Shown piece after piece: positions 8,246 through 17,539 of a stretch of DNA of 64,000 nucleotides. Both the position numbers and the translations under genes were made by a program. The stretch lies in contig NZ_FRBR01000009.1 in assembly GCF_900142665.1 (NCBI RefSeq), forward strand, positions 62,001 through 126,000, read 5' to 3'. The notes beneath the pieces were generated by a model. It did not search any database. It was not told the origin of the DNA and saw nothing but the letters and a program-made list of their open reading frames with translations. The DNA is from Roseovarius pacificus. GTDB lineage: Bacteria > Pseudomonadota > Alphaproteobacteria > Rhodobacterales > Rhodobacteraceae. Numbering within the stretch: the first letter of the stretch is position 1; every line of letters starts with the position of its first letter.

Positions 8246-9028
8246 ATGGAATCGGCTTTGGACTATCATACCGCAAAGGCCCTGCTGGACTGGCAGATCG
8301 AACTCGGCGTGACCGAGGCGATTTGCGACGCGCCGGTGAACCGCTATGAGGTGCCCGAAAAGGTGGCGAAACCTGCCGCCGCAACGGCCCAAACCGCGCC
8401 GCCCGCCGCCGTCCCTGCCGCCGATCCGGTGCAGGAGGCCAGGGCCGCCGCGCAGAACGCCGGATCGCTTGAGGCTTTGCAGGAAGCGATGGCCGCGTTC
8501 GAGCATTGCGATCTGAAGCGCGGCGCGCGCAACCTTGTCTTTGCCGATGGCAACCCGACCGCGCGCGTGATGATCATCGGCGAAGCACCGGGGCGGGACG
8601 AGGATATTCAGGGCAGGCCGTTCGTCGGACGCGCCGGGCAATTGCTGGACCGGATGTTTGCCGCAATCGGTATGGCGCGCGATGCGACGGATGCCGAGAA
8701 ATCCGTGTATATCACCAATGTCCTGCCGTGGCGCCCGCCACAGAACCGCGATCCGAAACCCACGGAAATCGCCATGATGGTGCCCTTCGTGCAGCGCCAT
8801 GTCGAGTTGATCGCGCCCGAGGTGATCGTGCTGATGGGCAATATCAGTTGTCAGGCGGGTCTGGGCAAACGCGGCATCACCCGGCTGCGGGGCCACTGGA
8901 CCGAAAGCTATGGCAAACCGACCCTGCCGATGTTCCACCCCGCCTATCTGCTGCGCAGCCCGCATGCCAAGCGCGAGGCATGGGCGGACCTGTTGGAATT
9001 GCAGGCGCGGCTGAGGGGGGGATCGTGA
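8246..9028 (+). CDS. Family 4-like uracil-DNA glycosylase
   Basis: Removes uracil from DNA in base-excision repair. The 260-residue protein has a low-complexity Ala/Pro linker (about 40-75) followed by the catalytic domain: [18 protein letters not shown] (motif 1), [15 protein letters not shown], and MFHPAYLLR (motif 2). Three of the four cysteines that usually hold the 4Fe-4S cluster in family 4 enzymes are replaced: the CxxC at the domain start reads FEHC, the VxxCRPP cysteine is tryptophan, and the cysteine of AxCxPF is valine (AMMVPF). The cluster is therefore probably absent. It is divergent from pyrB and first of four genes with short overlaps. Confidence 0.88.
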   Translation: MESALDYHTAKALLDWQIELGVTEAICDAPVNRYEVPEKVAKPAAATAQTAPPAAVPAADPVQEARAAAQNAGSLEALQEAMAAFEHCDLKRGARNLVFADGNPTARVMIIGEAPGRDEDIQGRPFVGRAGQLLDRMFAAIGMARDATDAEKSVYITNVLPWRPPQNRDPKPTEIAMMVPFVQRHVELIAPEVIVLMGNISCQAGLGKRGITRLRGHWTESYGKPTLPMFHPAYLLRSPHAKREAWADLLELQARLRGGS

Positions 9029-9624
9029 AAATCCTGGCCTTCTCGGATCTGCACCTGTCACGGGGGCATGCCGCCGATCTGGTTGCCGCCAGCGAAGATG
9101 CCGACCTGGTGATCGGTGCAGGAGATTTCTGCAATCACCGGCAGGGGCTGAAACAGGCCATGGCAATGCTCGATGGTATCACGGCTCCGATGATCGTGGT
9201 GCCCGGCAATGCCGAAAGCGACAAGGAATTGCGCAACGCTGTGGGCACAGGCGCCACGGTTTTGCACGGGCGCGGAACGGAAGTTGAGGGGCTGCGCATT
9301 TTCGGCCTTGGCTATGGCGTGCCTGTCACGCCCTTTGACGACTGGTCATGCGATCTGAGCGAAGCAGAGGCCGAAACCCTGCTGAACGCATGTACCGATG
9401 CTGATATCCTGATCACCCATTCGCCGCCCAAGGGTGTCGCCGATGTCACCTCGCAAGGGGCGTCGGTCGGCTCGACCGCCATTCGCGCCGCGATTGAACG
9501 CCTGCACCCCGAACTGGTTCTGTGCGGTCATATCCATGACAGTTGGGGGCAGCGCGGTATGATTGGCAAAACCCAGGTGGTCAATCTGGGCCCGACGCCA
9601 AACTGGTTCGAGGCCGGCCCATGA
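9025..9624 (+). CDS. Calcineurin-like metallophosphoesterase
   Basis: A 199-residue phosphoesterase starting at GTG (9025), which overlaps the stop of the glycosylase gene by 4 bp (GTGA). Metal-ligand motifs appear in order: FSDLHLS (D8, H10), GAGDF, PGNAES (in place of the usual GNHD), THSPP, and CGHIHD. Substrate unknown; the asparagine of GN is kept but the following histidine is alanine, so activity may be altered. The stop overlaps the next start (ATGA). Confidence 0.85.
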   Translation: MKILAFSDLHLSRGHAADLVAASEDADLVIGAGDFCNHRQGLKQAMAMLDGITAPMIVVPGNAESDKELRNAVGTGATVLHGRGTEVEGLRIFGLGYGVPVTPFDDWSCDLSEAEAETLLNACTDADILITHSPPKGVADVTSQGASVGSTAIRAAIERLHPELVLCGHIHDSWGQRGMIGKTQVVNLGPTPNWFEAGP

Positions 9625-10247
9625 TCGTCGATCCGCTTGTCCTCTTGGCATTCATTCCGGCCGGTCTGGCGCTGAACCTGACGCCGGGGGCGGACATGAT
9701 GTTTTGCCTCGGGCTCGGGCTGCGCTCGGGGCCGCGGCCAGCTATTGCCGCAAGCGCCGGAATCGCGGCGGGCGGCGTGGTGCATGTCACGCTGGCCGGG
9801 CTGGGCCTTGGCGCGGCATTGGCGGCGCTGCCGTGGTTGTTCGACGTGATCCGCTGGATCGGGGTGGCCTATCTTCTGTGGCTGGCATGGGCCGCGTTGC
9901 GCCGTCCGGCGCCATCTGTGGCAACGCCGCTAAACATCCCCGCCACGCGCGCCTTTCGTCAGGGGCTGGTGGTCAACCTGCTGAATCCCAAGGTGATCCT
10001 GTTCGTGCTGGCTTTCGTGCCGCAATTCGTGGACCCCGCGCGCGGCGCGATCCTCGGGCAGTTCCTGATCTACGGGCTGATCCTTGGCCTTGGCGGGTTC
10101 ATCATCAACGGGGCGGTGGGAATGTTTGCCGGGGGCGTTGGCCGCCGTCTGGCCACCTCGGCCCGGTTTACACGCGGCCTTGGCTATGCCAGTGCCGCGA
10201 TATTCGCAGGGCTGGCCGTGCGGCTCGCCCTAATCCAAAGGAGTTGA
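9621..10247 (+). CDS. LysE/RhtB-family amino-acid exporter
   Basis: A 208-residue inner-membrane protein with about six hydrophobic segments. The N-terminus (FIPAGLALNLTPGADMMF) holds the LysE-family NxTPGPD-type motif, and the middle carries QGLVVNLLNPKVILFVLAF, also typical. Export of an amino acid or similar solute is expected; the substrate cannot be told. The start ATG at 9621 overlaps the previous stop. Confidence 0.88.
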   Translation: MIVDPLVLLAFIPAGLALNLTPGADMMFCLGLGLRSGPRPAIAASAGIAAGGVVHVTLAGLGLGAALAALPWLFDVIRWIGVAYLLWLAWAALRRPAPSVATPLNIPATRAFRQGLVVNLLNPKVILFVLAFVPQFVDPARGAILGQFLIYGLILGLGGFIINGAVGMFAGGVGRRLATSARFTRGLGYASAAIFAGLAVRLALIQRS

Positions 10248-10252
10248 CCCGC

Positions 10253-10795
10253 ATGGGACGTATCGACGAAAGCAAGGAATTCATCCCCGTTCGCATCGCC
10301 GTTCTGACCGTCAGCGACAGCCGCGACATTTCCGAGGACCGTTCCGGCGAAGTGCTGGTGAACCGGATCGAGGCCGCGGGCCATGTGCTGGCCGACCGGA
10401 TGATTGTGCGCGACGAGCGCGACCAGATTGCCGACCAGCTGCGCGAGTGGATCGCATCGGACGAGGTGGATGTGGTGATTTCCACCGGCGGCACCGGCCT
10501 GACGGGACGCGACGTGACGGTCGAGGCGCATCGCGATGTCTACGAGAAAGAGATCGACGCTTTCGGCACCGTCTTCGCCATGGTCAGCTTTCAGAAGATC
10601 GGCACCAGTGCGGTTCAGTCACGCGCCACGGGCGGCGTGGCCGGAGGCACCTACCTGTTCGCCCTGCCCGGCAGCCCCGGTGCCTGCAAGGATGCGTGGG
10701 ACGACATCCTGAGCCTGCAACTGGATTATCGCCACCGCCCCTGCAATTTCGTCGAGATCATGCCCCGGCTGGATGAGCACCAACGGCGCAAGTAA
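10253..10795 (+). CDS. moaB: Molybdenum cofactor biosynthesis protein MoaB
   Basis: A 180-residue MoaB/MogA-type molybdopterin-binding protein. It has the VLTVSDSRDISEDRSG N-terminal motif, STGGTGLTGRDVT (near 82-94), and LPGSPGACKDAW toward the end. MoaB-type proteins adenylylate molybdopterin before molybdenum insertion or are paralogues of the enzyme that does. The start ATG at 10253 is preceded by AAAGGAG; it follows the exporter gene by 5 bp and closes the four-gene run. Confidence 0.92.
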   Translation: MGRIDESKEFIPVRIAVLTVSDSRDISEDRSGEVLVNRIEAAGHVLADRMIVRDERDQIADQLREWIASDEVDVVISTGGTGLTGRDVTVEAHRDVYEKEIDAFGTVFAMVSFQKIGTSAVQSRATGGVAGGTYLFALPGSPGACKDAWDDILSLQLDYRHRPCNFVEIMPRLDEHQRRK

Positions 10796-10804
10796 ACCCG
10801 GAAC

Positions 10805-11614
10805 TTATCCCCCCGGACAACCGCGAATATCCACCGCGCGTTTTTCACCGATCACCGTGATCCGCAGCCCGGAACGATCCAGCGCAAAGGTGCCGCCGTT
10901 GACATGATACATATCGGTTTCGGCCACCAGCCGACCGTTCCGGCGCGCGGTGTCGGCCTGCGCCACCCATATCGCCGGGTTGGGCGTTTCGATTACCGCA
11001 ACTTCCTGGCCGCCGGTATCGGGCAAGTCCACCTCGGCGCGCAGCCGCAGCCCGCCCTTGATCGGGCTGATCGAGCACGCCACGCGCGTTACCCCTGCCT
11101 CTTTCGCGGAAAACGGTCGCGCAGCCATCGCCGCCACGATTCGCGGGTCACGCTTTGACGGCTGTGCCGCCAGATCCTGCGAGAGACGTAAGGTGACGGG
11201 AACGCAGACATCCTTGCAAACCCCGATTTCGATCGTTCCGTCCAGCACGATGGGCTGACCCGGTGTTTCCGGTATCAAGGTCAGCGGCAAGGTCATGCTC
11301 TCGGCATAACCGATCGTGCGCACACCGCTTTGGCGAATGGTGCGCGGTGTCGGCCACGTAACCTGCACCCCCGCAAGATTGCGCGATTTGCGCCAATCGA
11401 ACTGAGGGGGAATACCAGCATCTCCCGGAGCCCGCCAATAGGTTTTCCAACCGTTCTTCAGCGTCAGATGCAATGCCGAAATATGGCGGCCATCCTCTTG
11501 CCGCCAGCCGGTCAGGATATGGGCATCCACCATGTCGGGATCGGCCTGCGCTGTCTGGACCGACAGGAAAGGCGCCCACAGTACGGCAAGGAAAAGAAGG
11601 ATACGAGCGTTCAT
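10805..11614 (-). CDS. Secreted protein with DsbD N-terminal-like domain
   Basis: A 269-residue protein starting MNARILLFLAVLWAPF, a clear signal peptide ending near QTAQA (residue about 24). The mature part resembles the periplasmic N-terminal domain of the reductase DsbD: ILTGWRQEDG, LKNGWKTYWRAPGDAG, and EIGVCKDVCVPV with a CKDVC cysteine pair. It probably accepts electrons for disulfide or cytochrome maturation in the periplasm. I use the ATG at 11614; a TTG at 11623 is an alternative. Confidence 0.85.
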   Translation of the reverse strand: MNARILLFLAVLWAPFLSVQTAQADPDMVDAHILTGWRQEDGRHISALHLTLKNGWKTYWRAPGDAGIPPQFDWRKSRNLAGVQVTWPTPRTIRQSGVRTIGYAESMTLPLTLIPETPGQPIVLDGTIEIGVCKDVCVPVTLRLSQDLAAQPSKRDPRIVAAMAARPFSAKEAGVTRVACSISPIKGGLRLRAEVDLPDTGGQEVAVIETPNPAIWVAQADTARRNGRLVAETDMYHVNGGTFALDRSGLRITVIGEKRAVDIRGCPGG

Positions 11615-11760
11615 ATCCCTCAAATGGGCGATCCTGCCTGAAATTCCAACTCACTTTCCAGCGAGCACACCGAGAGAAATGTCGCGCACACAGGATTGCA
11701 ACGCTTGAACTGTGCCTCCAGTCGTCCCATTCTTGATCGTGAACCCTGCGGAGTGCACGC

Positions 11761-12327
11761 TTGACCAGCCCAATCGACCTGACCGGAAAACTTCTGATCG
11801 CCATGCCCGGCATGGGCGATCCGAGGTTTGAGCATTCCGTAATCTTCATGTGCGCCCATTCCGACGAGGGCGCCATGGGACTGGTGATCAACAAACCCAC
11901 CCGCGACCTGCAATTCAAAGACCTGCTGGAGCAGCTTGCCATAAAACCCGGGCCCGACCTGCCCGAAATGGCTGTGCATTTCGGGGGGCCGGTCGAACAT
12001 GGGCGCGGATTCGTGTTGCATGACTATGGTTATCACTCGTCCATATCGACACTGGATGTGAATGACGATTTCGCGATGACCGCCACCCTGGACATACTCG
12101 AAGACCTGGCCGAAGGGCGCGGTCCGGCACGAGTCATCATGGCATTGGGATACGCCGGATGGGGGCCGGGGCAACTGGAATCCGAAATCGCACAGAACGG
12201 CTGGCTGACCTGCGACGCCGACCGCGGGCTTGTTTTCGACACGCCCGATCCCGAAAAATGGGAAGGCGCCCTGAACACGCTTGGTGTCAGTGCGCTGACG
12301 CTGTCCGCGGATGCGGGACGCGCCTGA
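11761..12327 (+). CDS. YqgE/AlgH family protein
   Basis: A 188-residue protein with the family's hallmarks: [20 protein letters not shown] (7-26), [24 protein letters not shown], and [13 protein letters not shown]. The start is a TTG at 11761, preceded by a GCGGAG element, which matches where the family's conserved N-terminus begins. Molecular function of the family is unknown; in Pseudomonas AlgH affects alginate expression. It stands alone on the plus strand. Confidence 0.92.
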   Translation: MTSPIDLTGKLLIAMPGMGDPRFEHSVIFMCAHSDEGAMGLVINKPTRDLQFKDLLEQLAIKPGPDLPEMAVHFGGPVEHGRGFVLHDYGYHSSISTLDVNDDFAMTATLDILEDLAEGRGPARVIMALGYAGWGPGQLESEIAQNGWLTCDADRGLVFDTPDPEKWEGALNTLGVSALTLSADAGRA

Positions 12328-12428
12328 AAACGAACACGCCCGCATCACACACCTGCCGAATATACTGCCGTAACGCCTTTCCGCAGGTTATCACGCACAT
12401 CAAGCATGATGAGTGCGACAGCAACCAC

Positions 12429-13397
12429 TCAGGCGAACCGGGATAAAATCGCCTTCATCTCGCCCATGATGTGGGCTTCGGAGGTAAGCTCCCGGACATG
12501 GGCCATGCGCTCGCTCGCCTCCTGCCAGGCGGGGGTGTCGTAAAGCTCCCTGGCCTTTTCCAGTCCGGCCAGAATCGTGCTCTCCTCCGCATCATCAAGC
12601 AGGAAAGGATAGTCGGGACCAAGGTAATACTCGGCATCCGCAGTGTCGCGTGTGGTCATCACATTCGCCCCCAAAGCGGCAGCGTTGAAGCCCTTGGTAA
12701 AGGGTTTGGCCATATTGCGCGCCAGAGCCGATTGTTGCCGAGGCCTCACACAATAGTGCATGTTGAAACAGCACAGCGCCGAGAACACATCCCCAATGCT
12801 TGAATCGTCGAAATAGTTCAGCAGAGACACATGCCTCGCCGCCGCTTCGGGCAGGAACAGGTTTTGGGGATGACCCATATACACTGTCCGCAGGCTGTGC
12901 AGCTTCTGCATTTCGTATCGATCAAGGCGGGGATCGGCGTGATGCGTCAAAAGTGCGACTTCGGACTGCCCCACGACTCGACTGGATTTTCCCAGATGGT
13001 CCTCGAGAATCGCGCATCCCGCATGCGAGGCCCCGATATGCACAGCGGCAAAGGGCGAGAAACTTTCGGCAACGGTGGCATCTACATAGTCGATACAAAT
13101 GCCACGCGTCTTTTCGTGCAGCATCTCCATCCCCTCGGAGCCGAAGAGCTTGGCAACGCCTTTGAGCAGGATCACAATTGCGCCCTGCAAATCTTGGACC
13201 GACTGGCGCAGCATGTCGCCATCGCGCATCGGGGATTGAGACTGCACGGAGAAATCGTAAGCATTCCCGAGATGCCGCGCACATATCTGCGAAAGCTGAT
13301 CGCAACGCATGATCTTGGCTCCGCTGGACACATGCCCCCGCCGGTGCAGGAACACCACGCGCTGCTTCGAACCGGTACCTGTACTGCTCTTACTCAT
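12429..13397 (-). CDS. Hypothetical protein, possible GT-B glycosyltransferase
   Basis: A 322-residue soluble protein. The C-terminal third (KPFTKGFNAAALGANVMTTR ... YPFLLDDAEESTILAGLEKAREL) has the shape of the donor-sugar half of GT-B glycosyltransferases, where a conserved acidic residue follows a Gly-rich loop and helices then count down to the C-terminus. The N-terminal half has no motif I can name. It is a single gene with an about 170-bp upstream region; assignment is tentative. Confidence 0.7.
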   Translation of the reverse strand: MSKSSTGTGSKQRVVFLHRRGHVSSGAKIMRCDQLSQICARHLGNAYDFSVQSQSPMRDGDMLRQSVQDLQGAIVILLKGVAKLFGSEGMEMLHEKTRGICIDYVDATVAESFSPFAAVHIGASHAGCAILEDHLGKSSRVVGQSEVALLTHHADPRLDRYEMQKLHSLRTVYMGHPQNLFLPEAAARHVSLLNYFDDSSIGDVFSALCCFNMHYCVRPRQQSALARNMAKPFTKGFNAAALGANVMTTRDTADAEYYLGPDYPFLLDDAEESTILAGLEKARELYDTPAWQEASERMAHVRELTSEAHIMGEMKAILSRFA

Positions 13398-13569
13398 TTT
13401 GGGATTTTGAAACCTTGCATGCTCGTACTGTCAGCTTTGGTTTACCCTATCTTCCAATGGTTTTCACATACCTCAGATCCCCTGCGCGCAATATAATGCG
13501 TTCAGCGGCCCGCAAATGTATGTCGTGCTTGGAGACTCCCCGATGTGACAGCGCCTGATCCCCTGCCAA

Positions 13570-13863
13570 TCAATCCTGCCGCTGCCCCGATTTCCATTCC
13601 TGCCAACGGAACTTGGCCACGCGATAGGCATCCATAAAGGCGATAGCATGAATCATGAACCCACCCGCATAGCGCCCGACAAATGAATGCTCGGGCGTCG
13701 TCAGGTTGTAGCTGACCCAGGCCAGCGAAAGTGCGGTAAACGCCATCATCAGGCCCCGGTTCGCCTGCCCGTTCATGACCTGCCCCATTCCGGTCAGAAC
13801 AGCAGCAACCGCCATCACGAGAGCCGGGCTCGACGGCTTGGGCATGTCAATCGGCTTGGTCAT
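13570..13863 (-). CDS. Small membrane protein (97 aa)
   Basis: Two or three hydrophobic segments (about 13-30, 37-55, 68-82) and a charged C-terminus. It resembles small integral membrane proteins with a GxGQxxNGQxxRG motif (GMGQVMNGQANRG), the pattern of TM2-like or DUF-type proteins. It overlaps the preceding gene by 17 bp and is the last gene of the permease operon. Function unknown. Confidence 0.75.
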   Translation of the reverse strand: MTKPIDMPKPSSPALVMAVAAVLTGMGQVMNGQANRGLMMAFTALSLAWVSYNLTTPEHSFVGRYAGGFMIHAIAFMDAYRVAKFRWQEWKSGQRQD

Positions 13864-14527
13864 TCGGCATGTCCTTCAGGCTTTCGGCAACGGCAATGGC
13901 CTGTTGAATAAGAGGGTCCACGGTTTCGAACGGCACCTGATCCCCGTCGAACCTGGGCAGCCGGGTCATAAGGTAGTGCCCCCGGTCGCTTTCGCACAGG
14001 CGATGAACCAGACGCACACCGCGCGGGGTGATCAGCATCTCCTTGCCCCGGTTATCGGCCACGAAGGCCTGCACGTGATCCGCAACCTTGTCCAGAACGG
14101 GGCCTGCCGCCTGCGGGTCATCGGTGCGGATATTGATTTCGTTCGGCCATCCTTGCGGCAAGGGCAGCGCGACAGGCAAGTCGTTATGGGGCGAGAATAT
14201 CTCGGAATTGGTGGCGCGGGTCATGATATCGACCACACCCGTGACAGGCACGGACCGCTGCACGGTCACCATCAGCCACAGCACCGGCAGTTTGCGCAGT
14301 TGAATCGTGTCCACGGCAAGACGGATTTCCACCTCGGTTCCGTGGTAGCGCCCGGTCACTTTCGGATACCCGGTCTCCTCAAGCGTCACGCGCTCGTTCT
14401 CCAGATACCCCCGGCATCCCTCGAACGAAAGAGCCCGGCGCGATTTCTCGCGCCGGTTATCCTTGACATAGAGCGTCCCCAATCCGGCCACGCCGGCGGC
14501 GACAAGGGCAAGCGTCGTCGCGCTCAT
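13847..14527 (-). CDS. Hypothetical membrane-anchored protein (226 aa)
   Basis: One N-terminal hydrophobic segment (about residues 3-20: TTLALVAAGVAGLGTLYV), then a soluble domain of about 200 residues without recognised motifs. Its start overlaps the stop of the universal stress protein gene (ATGA). Being inside the permease operon suggests a shared physiological role, but I do not recognise it. Confidence 0.75.
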   Translation of the reverse strand: MSATTLALVAAGVAGLGTLYVKDNRREKSRRALSFEGCRGYLENERVTLEETGYPKVTGRYHGTEVEIRLAVDTIQLRKLPVLWLMVTVQRSVPVTGVVDIMTRATNSEIFSPHNDLPVALPLPQGWPNEINIRTDDPQAAGPVLDKVADHVQAFVADNRGKEMLITPRGVRLVHRLCESDRGHYLMTRLPRFDGDQVPFETVDPLIQQAIAVAESLKDMPNDQAD

Positions 14528-14949
14528 ACCACCGTGACCGGCGGATGATTCTGGCTGAGCACATCGTCCACGATCGAGCCGGTCAGCAAACGCCCGAACG
14601 CGGTGTGCCCGGTCGAGCCCATCACGATGTGGTCATAACCTTCGGCCATGGCATAGGCCACGATCGCATGGGCGATGTCGCGCCCCGAGATCGTCGCGCA
14701 ACTGGCCTTGACCGAACTGCCGGACGCCTCGCGCATGGCATCGCCCAACTCGCGCTCGATCAATGCCTCGCCCGCGTCGAACAGCTTGGTATCCCAAAAG
14801 GGGCTGTCCGCCGCGCTGGATTGCGACACCGTCGAGACCGTGACAAAGCACAGCTCGGCATTGCATTTCTCGGCCAGGGCGATCCCGAAGGTGACGGCGC
14901 GTTGCGCCGCCTTCGACCCGTCGATTGCACACAGGATTCTGTCCATCAT
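14524..14949 (-). CDS. Universal stress protein (UspA family)
   Basis: A 141-residue UspA-fold protein: ILCAIDGSKAAQRAV at the N-terminus and the ATP-binding signature GSTGHTAFGRLLTGS near residues 111-125 (G-x2-G-x9-G-S). Stand-alone Usp proteins are often co-encoded with transporters and may tune their activity in response to adenylate state. Here it follows the permease gene by 12 bp, which supports such a link. The start may be the first or second Met of MMDR. Confidence 0.92.
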   Translation of the reverse strand: MMDRILCAIDGSKAAQRAVTFGIALAEKCNAELCFVTVSTVSQSSAADSPFWDTKLFDAGEALIERELGDAMREASGSSVKASCATISGRDIAHAIVAYAMAEGYDHIVMGSTGHTAFGRLLTGSIVDDVLSQNHPPVTVV

Positions 14950-14961
14950 GGTCTTTCCCCC

Positions 14962-16383
14962 TCAGTAGCCCTGCGGTTTCGGCCAGTTCATCGTGAACTG
15001 ATCCGACCGGCGGACGTATTTATAGCGATGCACCGAGAACCAGATCGACACGACGATGTAGAAGACCATCATCGCCAGCAACTGCACCCCAAAGCCCAGG
15101 TAAGTGGCAAAGAAGGTGGTGATGCAAAGCACCATCAGCACAATTGCTGGAATCGGGTGGAACGGATGCACATACCCGCGCCGGATCGTCCCCAGAGGCC
15201 ATTTCTTGCGGAAGATCACCATATTGATCGGCATGAACGTATAGCCCAGCAGACCCGACAGGATCGAGAAGGTGATCACCTGGTCCAGCAGCCCGGTAAA
15301 GGCAAAGGACACGGCAATCGGGATCAGGAACAGAATCGACCGGTACGGCGTCCGATAACGCGGATGCACGGCCCCGAACCACAGCGGCATGTAACGGTCA
15401 CGCCCCATCGAGAACCACGCCCGCGATGCGTCGTTGATACAGCCGTTGGCCGACGCCGTCGCGGCAAACATCGTGCCTACGAACAGGAAGATCTGAAGCG
15501 TGGTGCTGCCGGTCATGCGCGCGGCATCGTAAAGCGGCACAGTGGCCTGACCCAGATACTCCCACGGCAACAGCCCCGAGCAGACATACCATGTCAGCGT
15601 CGCGGCGATCAGCAGCGTCATGATCCCCGTCATCGTACCGAGCGGCAACGACCGGCTGGGGGAACGGACCTCTTCGGCGGCCTGACAGGTGCCTTCGATC
15701 CCCAGATAGTACCAGATACCGAACTGGAACGCCGCGATCACCCCGATCCAGCCATACGGCAGGTCGGTCAGAAGATCGCTGTGCTTGAGCATCGCGCCGG
15801 GCTGCCAGGGCTGAACGCCGAGGAACAGAATGATGATCGATACGAACGCCGCCGCCGTGATGATGAAGTTGAGCGTCAGCGTCATGAAGACACCGCGATA
15901 GTTCAGGAAAGCCAGAAACGCGATGATCAGGATCACGAATGGCTTGGGATCAAGCGCCTCGTATCCTGTCTGCTCGGCCAGAATGACCAGAAGGTCACCG
16001 ACGATCAGCGCATCCGCCGCCTCGAGCATCGTGTAGGCCATCACAAGGTAAAGCCCCACGTTGAAAGCCATCAGCGGCCCCATGATATGCTTGGCTTGCG
16101 CATATTGCCCGCCAGCCGCCGCGACGGTCGATGTCACCTCCGAATCGATCATGGCGACGCAGGTGTACAGCAGGCCGATCACCCAACAGGCGATCAGCGC
16201 GCCCATGGCGCCCCCTTTGCCCACCGAGAAATTCCAGCCCATGAATTCGCCGACCAGAACGATCCCGACGCCAAGCGCCCAGACATGAACCGGCCCCAGA
16301 ACCCTCAGCAGACCGACACGATCTTCCCTGACCGCAGCTTCGACCGCCGCCGTCGCTGAGCCATTTGCTGTTTGATCGCTCAT
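14962..16383 (-). CDS. APC-superfamily amino-acid/amine permease
   Basis: A 473-residue permease with about twelve membrane segments. The N-terminal GVGIVLVGEFMGWNFSVGKG is the helix-1 unwound glycine region of APC transporters of the ethanolamine-permease-like branch. It belongs to an operon with three small membrane proteins upstream and a Usp downstream, next to gmaS-mgsABC. Uptake of a methylated amine or a related amine or amino acid is a reasonable guess; the sequence does not settle the substrate. Confidence 0.88.
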   Translation of the reverse strand: MSDQTANGSATAAVEAAVREDRVGLLRVLGPVHVWALGVGIVLVGEFMGWNFSVGKGGAMGALIACWVIGLLYTCVAMIDSEVTSTVAAAGGQYAQAKHIMGPLMAFNVGLYLVMAYTMLEAADALIVGDLLVILAEQTGYEALDPKPFVILIIAFLAFLNYRGVFMTLTLNFIITAAAFVSIIILFLGVQPWQPGAMLKHSDLLTDLPYGWIGVIAAFQFGIWYYLGIEGTCQAAEEVRSPSRSLPLGTMTGIMTLLIAATLTWYVCSGLLPWEYLGQATVPLYDAARMTGSTTLQIFLFVGTMFAATASANGCINDASRAWFSMGRDRYMPLWFGAVHPRYRTPYRSILFLIPIAVSFAFTGLLDQVITFSILSGLLGYTFMPINMVIFRKKWPLGTIRRGYVHPFHPIPAIVLMVLCITTFFATYLGFGVQLLAMMVFYIVVSIWFSVHRYKYVRRSDQFTMNWPKPQGY

Positions 16384-16385
16384 TC

Positions 16386-16562
16386 TCAGTTCTCCTTCGC
16401 TTCGGGAACGTCACCGTGTTCCAGCAGTTCATCGATACCTTCGCGCGATGAAAGAAGGACATCCTCGTCAAACTCGCGGTTGACCCGCGCCGCATCCATC
16501 ACCATCCACAGCAGCAACAGCGCCGCGATGGCCCAGGCTGCGTATTCCAACAAAATCCACAT
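16386..16562 (-). CDS. Small single-pass membrane protein (58 aa) upstream of permease
   Basis: Reading from the ATG at 16562 gives MWILLEYAAWAIAALLLLWM, one transmembrane helix (about residues 3-22), followed by an acidic cytoplasmic tail (DEDVLLSSREGIDELLEHGD). The ribosome site GGGAGG lies close upstream. It ends two bases before the permease start, so coupling is likely. A dedicated small subunit of the permease is a plausible role; no known family is recognised. Confidence 0.8.
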   Translation of the reverse strand: MWILLEYAAWAIAALLLLWMVMDAARVNREFDEDVLLSSREGIDELLEHGDVPEAKEN

Positions 16563-16588
16563 GATTTGTTTCCTCCCTGCCGATCAGA

Positions 16589-16966
16589 TCACTGATCGAA
16601 CTTCTCCCGGATAACCTCGCGGTATTCCTTGTCCGATACCTTCACGAGGAACACGAAATAGCCGATGATCACGATTGCGGTGATCGCCAGCAGAATCGGG
16701 TTGATCGTGTAGTCGAAGCGTGTGCTGATGATCTCGGCCGCGCTGTCAGGCGTGTAGCCCAGCTTTTCCCATTGGGCTTGCATGGTCGGGTTCTGCCCCA
16801 ACGTATCCCAGTTCACCTCTTCCGGGATATGCGTGGTGCTCCCGGCCCCCGTCAGCCCCAGGATAAGCGGAATGAACAGGGCGACATAGACAAGAACCAG
16901 CAAGAAGGCCGAATCGAAAAGCTGGCCCAGTTTGCTTTGCTTGGGCGGTTCGTAATACTTTGACAT
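16589..16966 (-). CDS. Small membrane protein (125 aa) upstream of permease
   Basis: Two hydrophobic segments, at about residues 19-40 (LLVLVYVALFIPLILGLTGA) and 92-112 (PILLAITAIVIIGYFVFLV), flank a soluble loop of about 50 residues. The start MSKYYEPPKQSKLGQLFDSA has a hydrophilic N-terminus. It lies between two other small membrane-protein genes in the permease operon. Not recognised; likely an accessory transporter subunit by context. Confidence 0.8.
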   Translation of the reverse strand: MSKYYEPPKQSKLGQLFDSAFLLVLVYVALFIPLILGLTGAGSTTHIPEEVNWDTLGQNPTMQAQWEKLGYTPDSAAEIISTRFDYTINPILLAITAIVIIGYFVFLVKVSDKEYREVIREKFDQ

Positions 16967-16976
16967 TTCCGTCCCC

Positions 16977-17273
16977 TCAGCGATCGCGCTTGGCGCGCTT
17001 CATTTCGTCCAGGTGCCGGATATCCAGCCCATAGATGAAATCGCGCTCAGCCGCGTATTGACGGATCATGGCGAAGATCGCCGCCGTGTTGAACAACAGC
17101 ACCAGTGCTCCGGCCACGATCAGCACATTGGCGATCGTGCCGCCCCCGATCGTGTCGCGGACACTGAAGTAGACGAACAACACAACCACCCAAAGAACCG
17201 CCACGAAACCCAAGGCGAATATCTTGTCGCCCCGGAACATCGCGGCAATGCGGGCTTGCATTTCCTCTGGCAT
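16977..17273 (-). CDS. Small membrane protein (98 aa), first gene of permease operon
   Basis: Two hydrophobic segments (about 17-36 and 45-66), then a soluble tail with MIRQYAAERDFIYGLDIRHLDEMK. The ATG at 17273 is preceded by an AGGGAGGAAG ribosome site. It is the first of seven minus-strand genes (three small membrane proteins, permease, Usp, two hypotheticals). The 299-bp region upstream of it, back to gmaS, holds the gmaS terminator and an AT-rich stretch (17300-17365) that probably contains the promoter. Confidence 0.8.
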   Translation of the reverse strand: MPEEMQARIAAMFRGDKIFALGFVAVLWVVVLFVYFSVRDTIGGGTIANVLIVAGALVLLFNTAAIFAMIRQYAAERDFIYGLDIRHLDEMKRAKRDR

Positions 17274-17539
17274 TTAACTTCCTCCCTTGTTCACTTGGAT
17301 TAAACTTTTTTAATTATGGTAGGGAGTCCGCGATTAAAAAATCAAGTTTTTTTTGAATTTTGCTCAAACCGTGATCGAAGTATGAACATCGCACCGTTTT
17401 TGGCGCTCAGCTTGCAGCGCCCAGAAATGTTCCCTGCCAGTAAAACAGGCATTTCCGGCGCAGAAACTCGCCCTGCCCGGTTATTCATGACTTGAGATTT
17501 CATATGCATGATCAAGGTCTTGACCATGCACGCCTTATC

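Noticed and set aside
14545..16359. Plus-strand frame of 604 codons opposite the permease
   Set aside because: Antisense shadow of a permease and Usp gene; the His/Arg/Gln-rich composition is typical of shadows.
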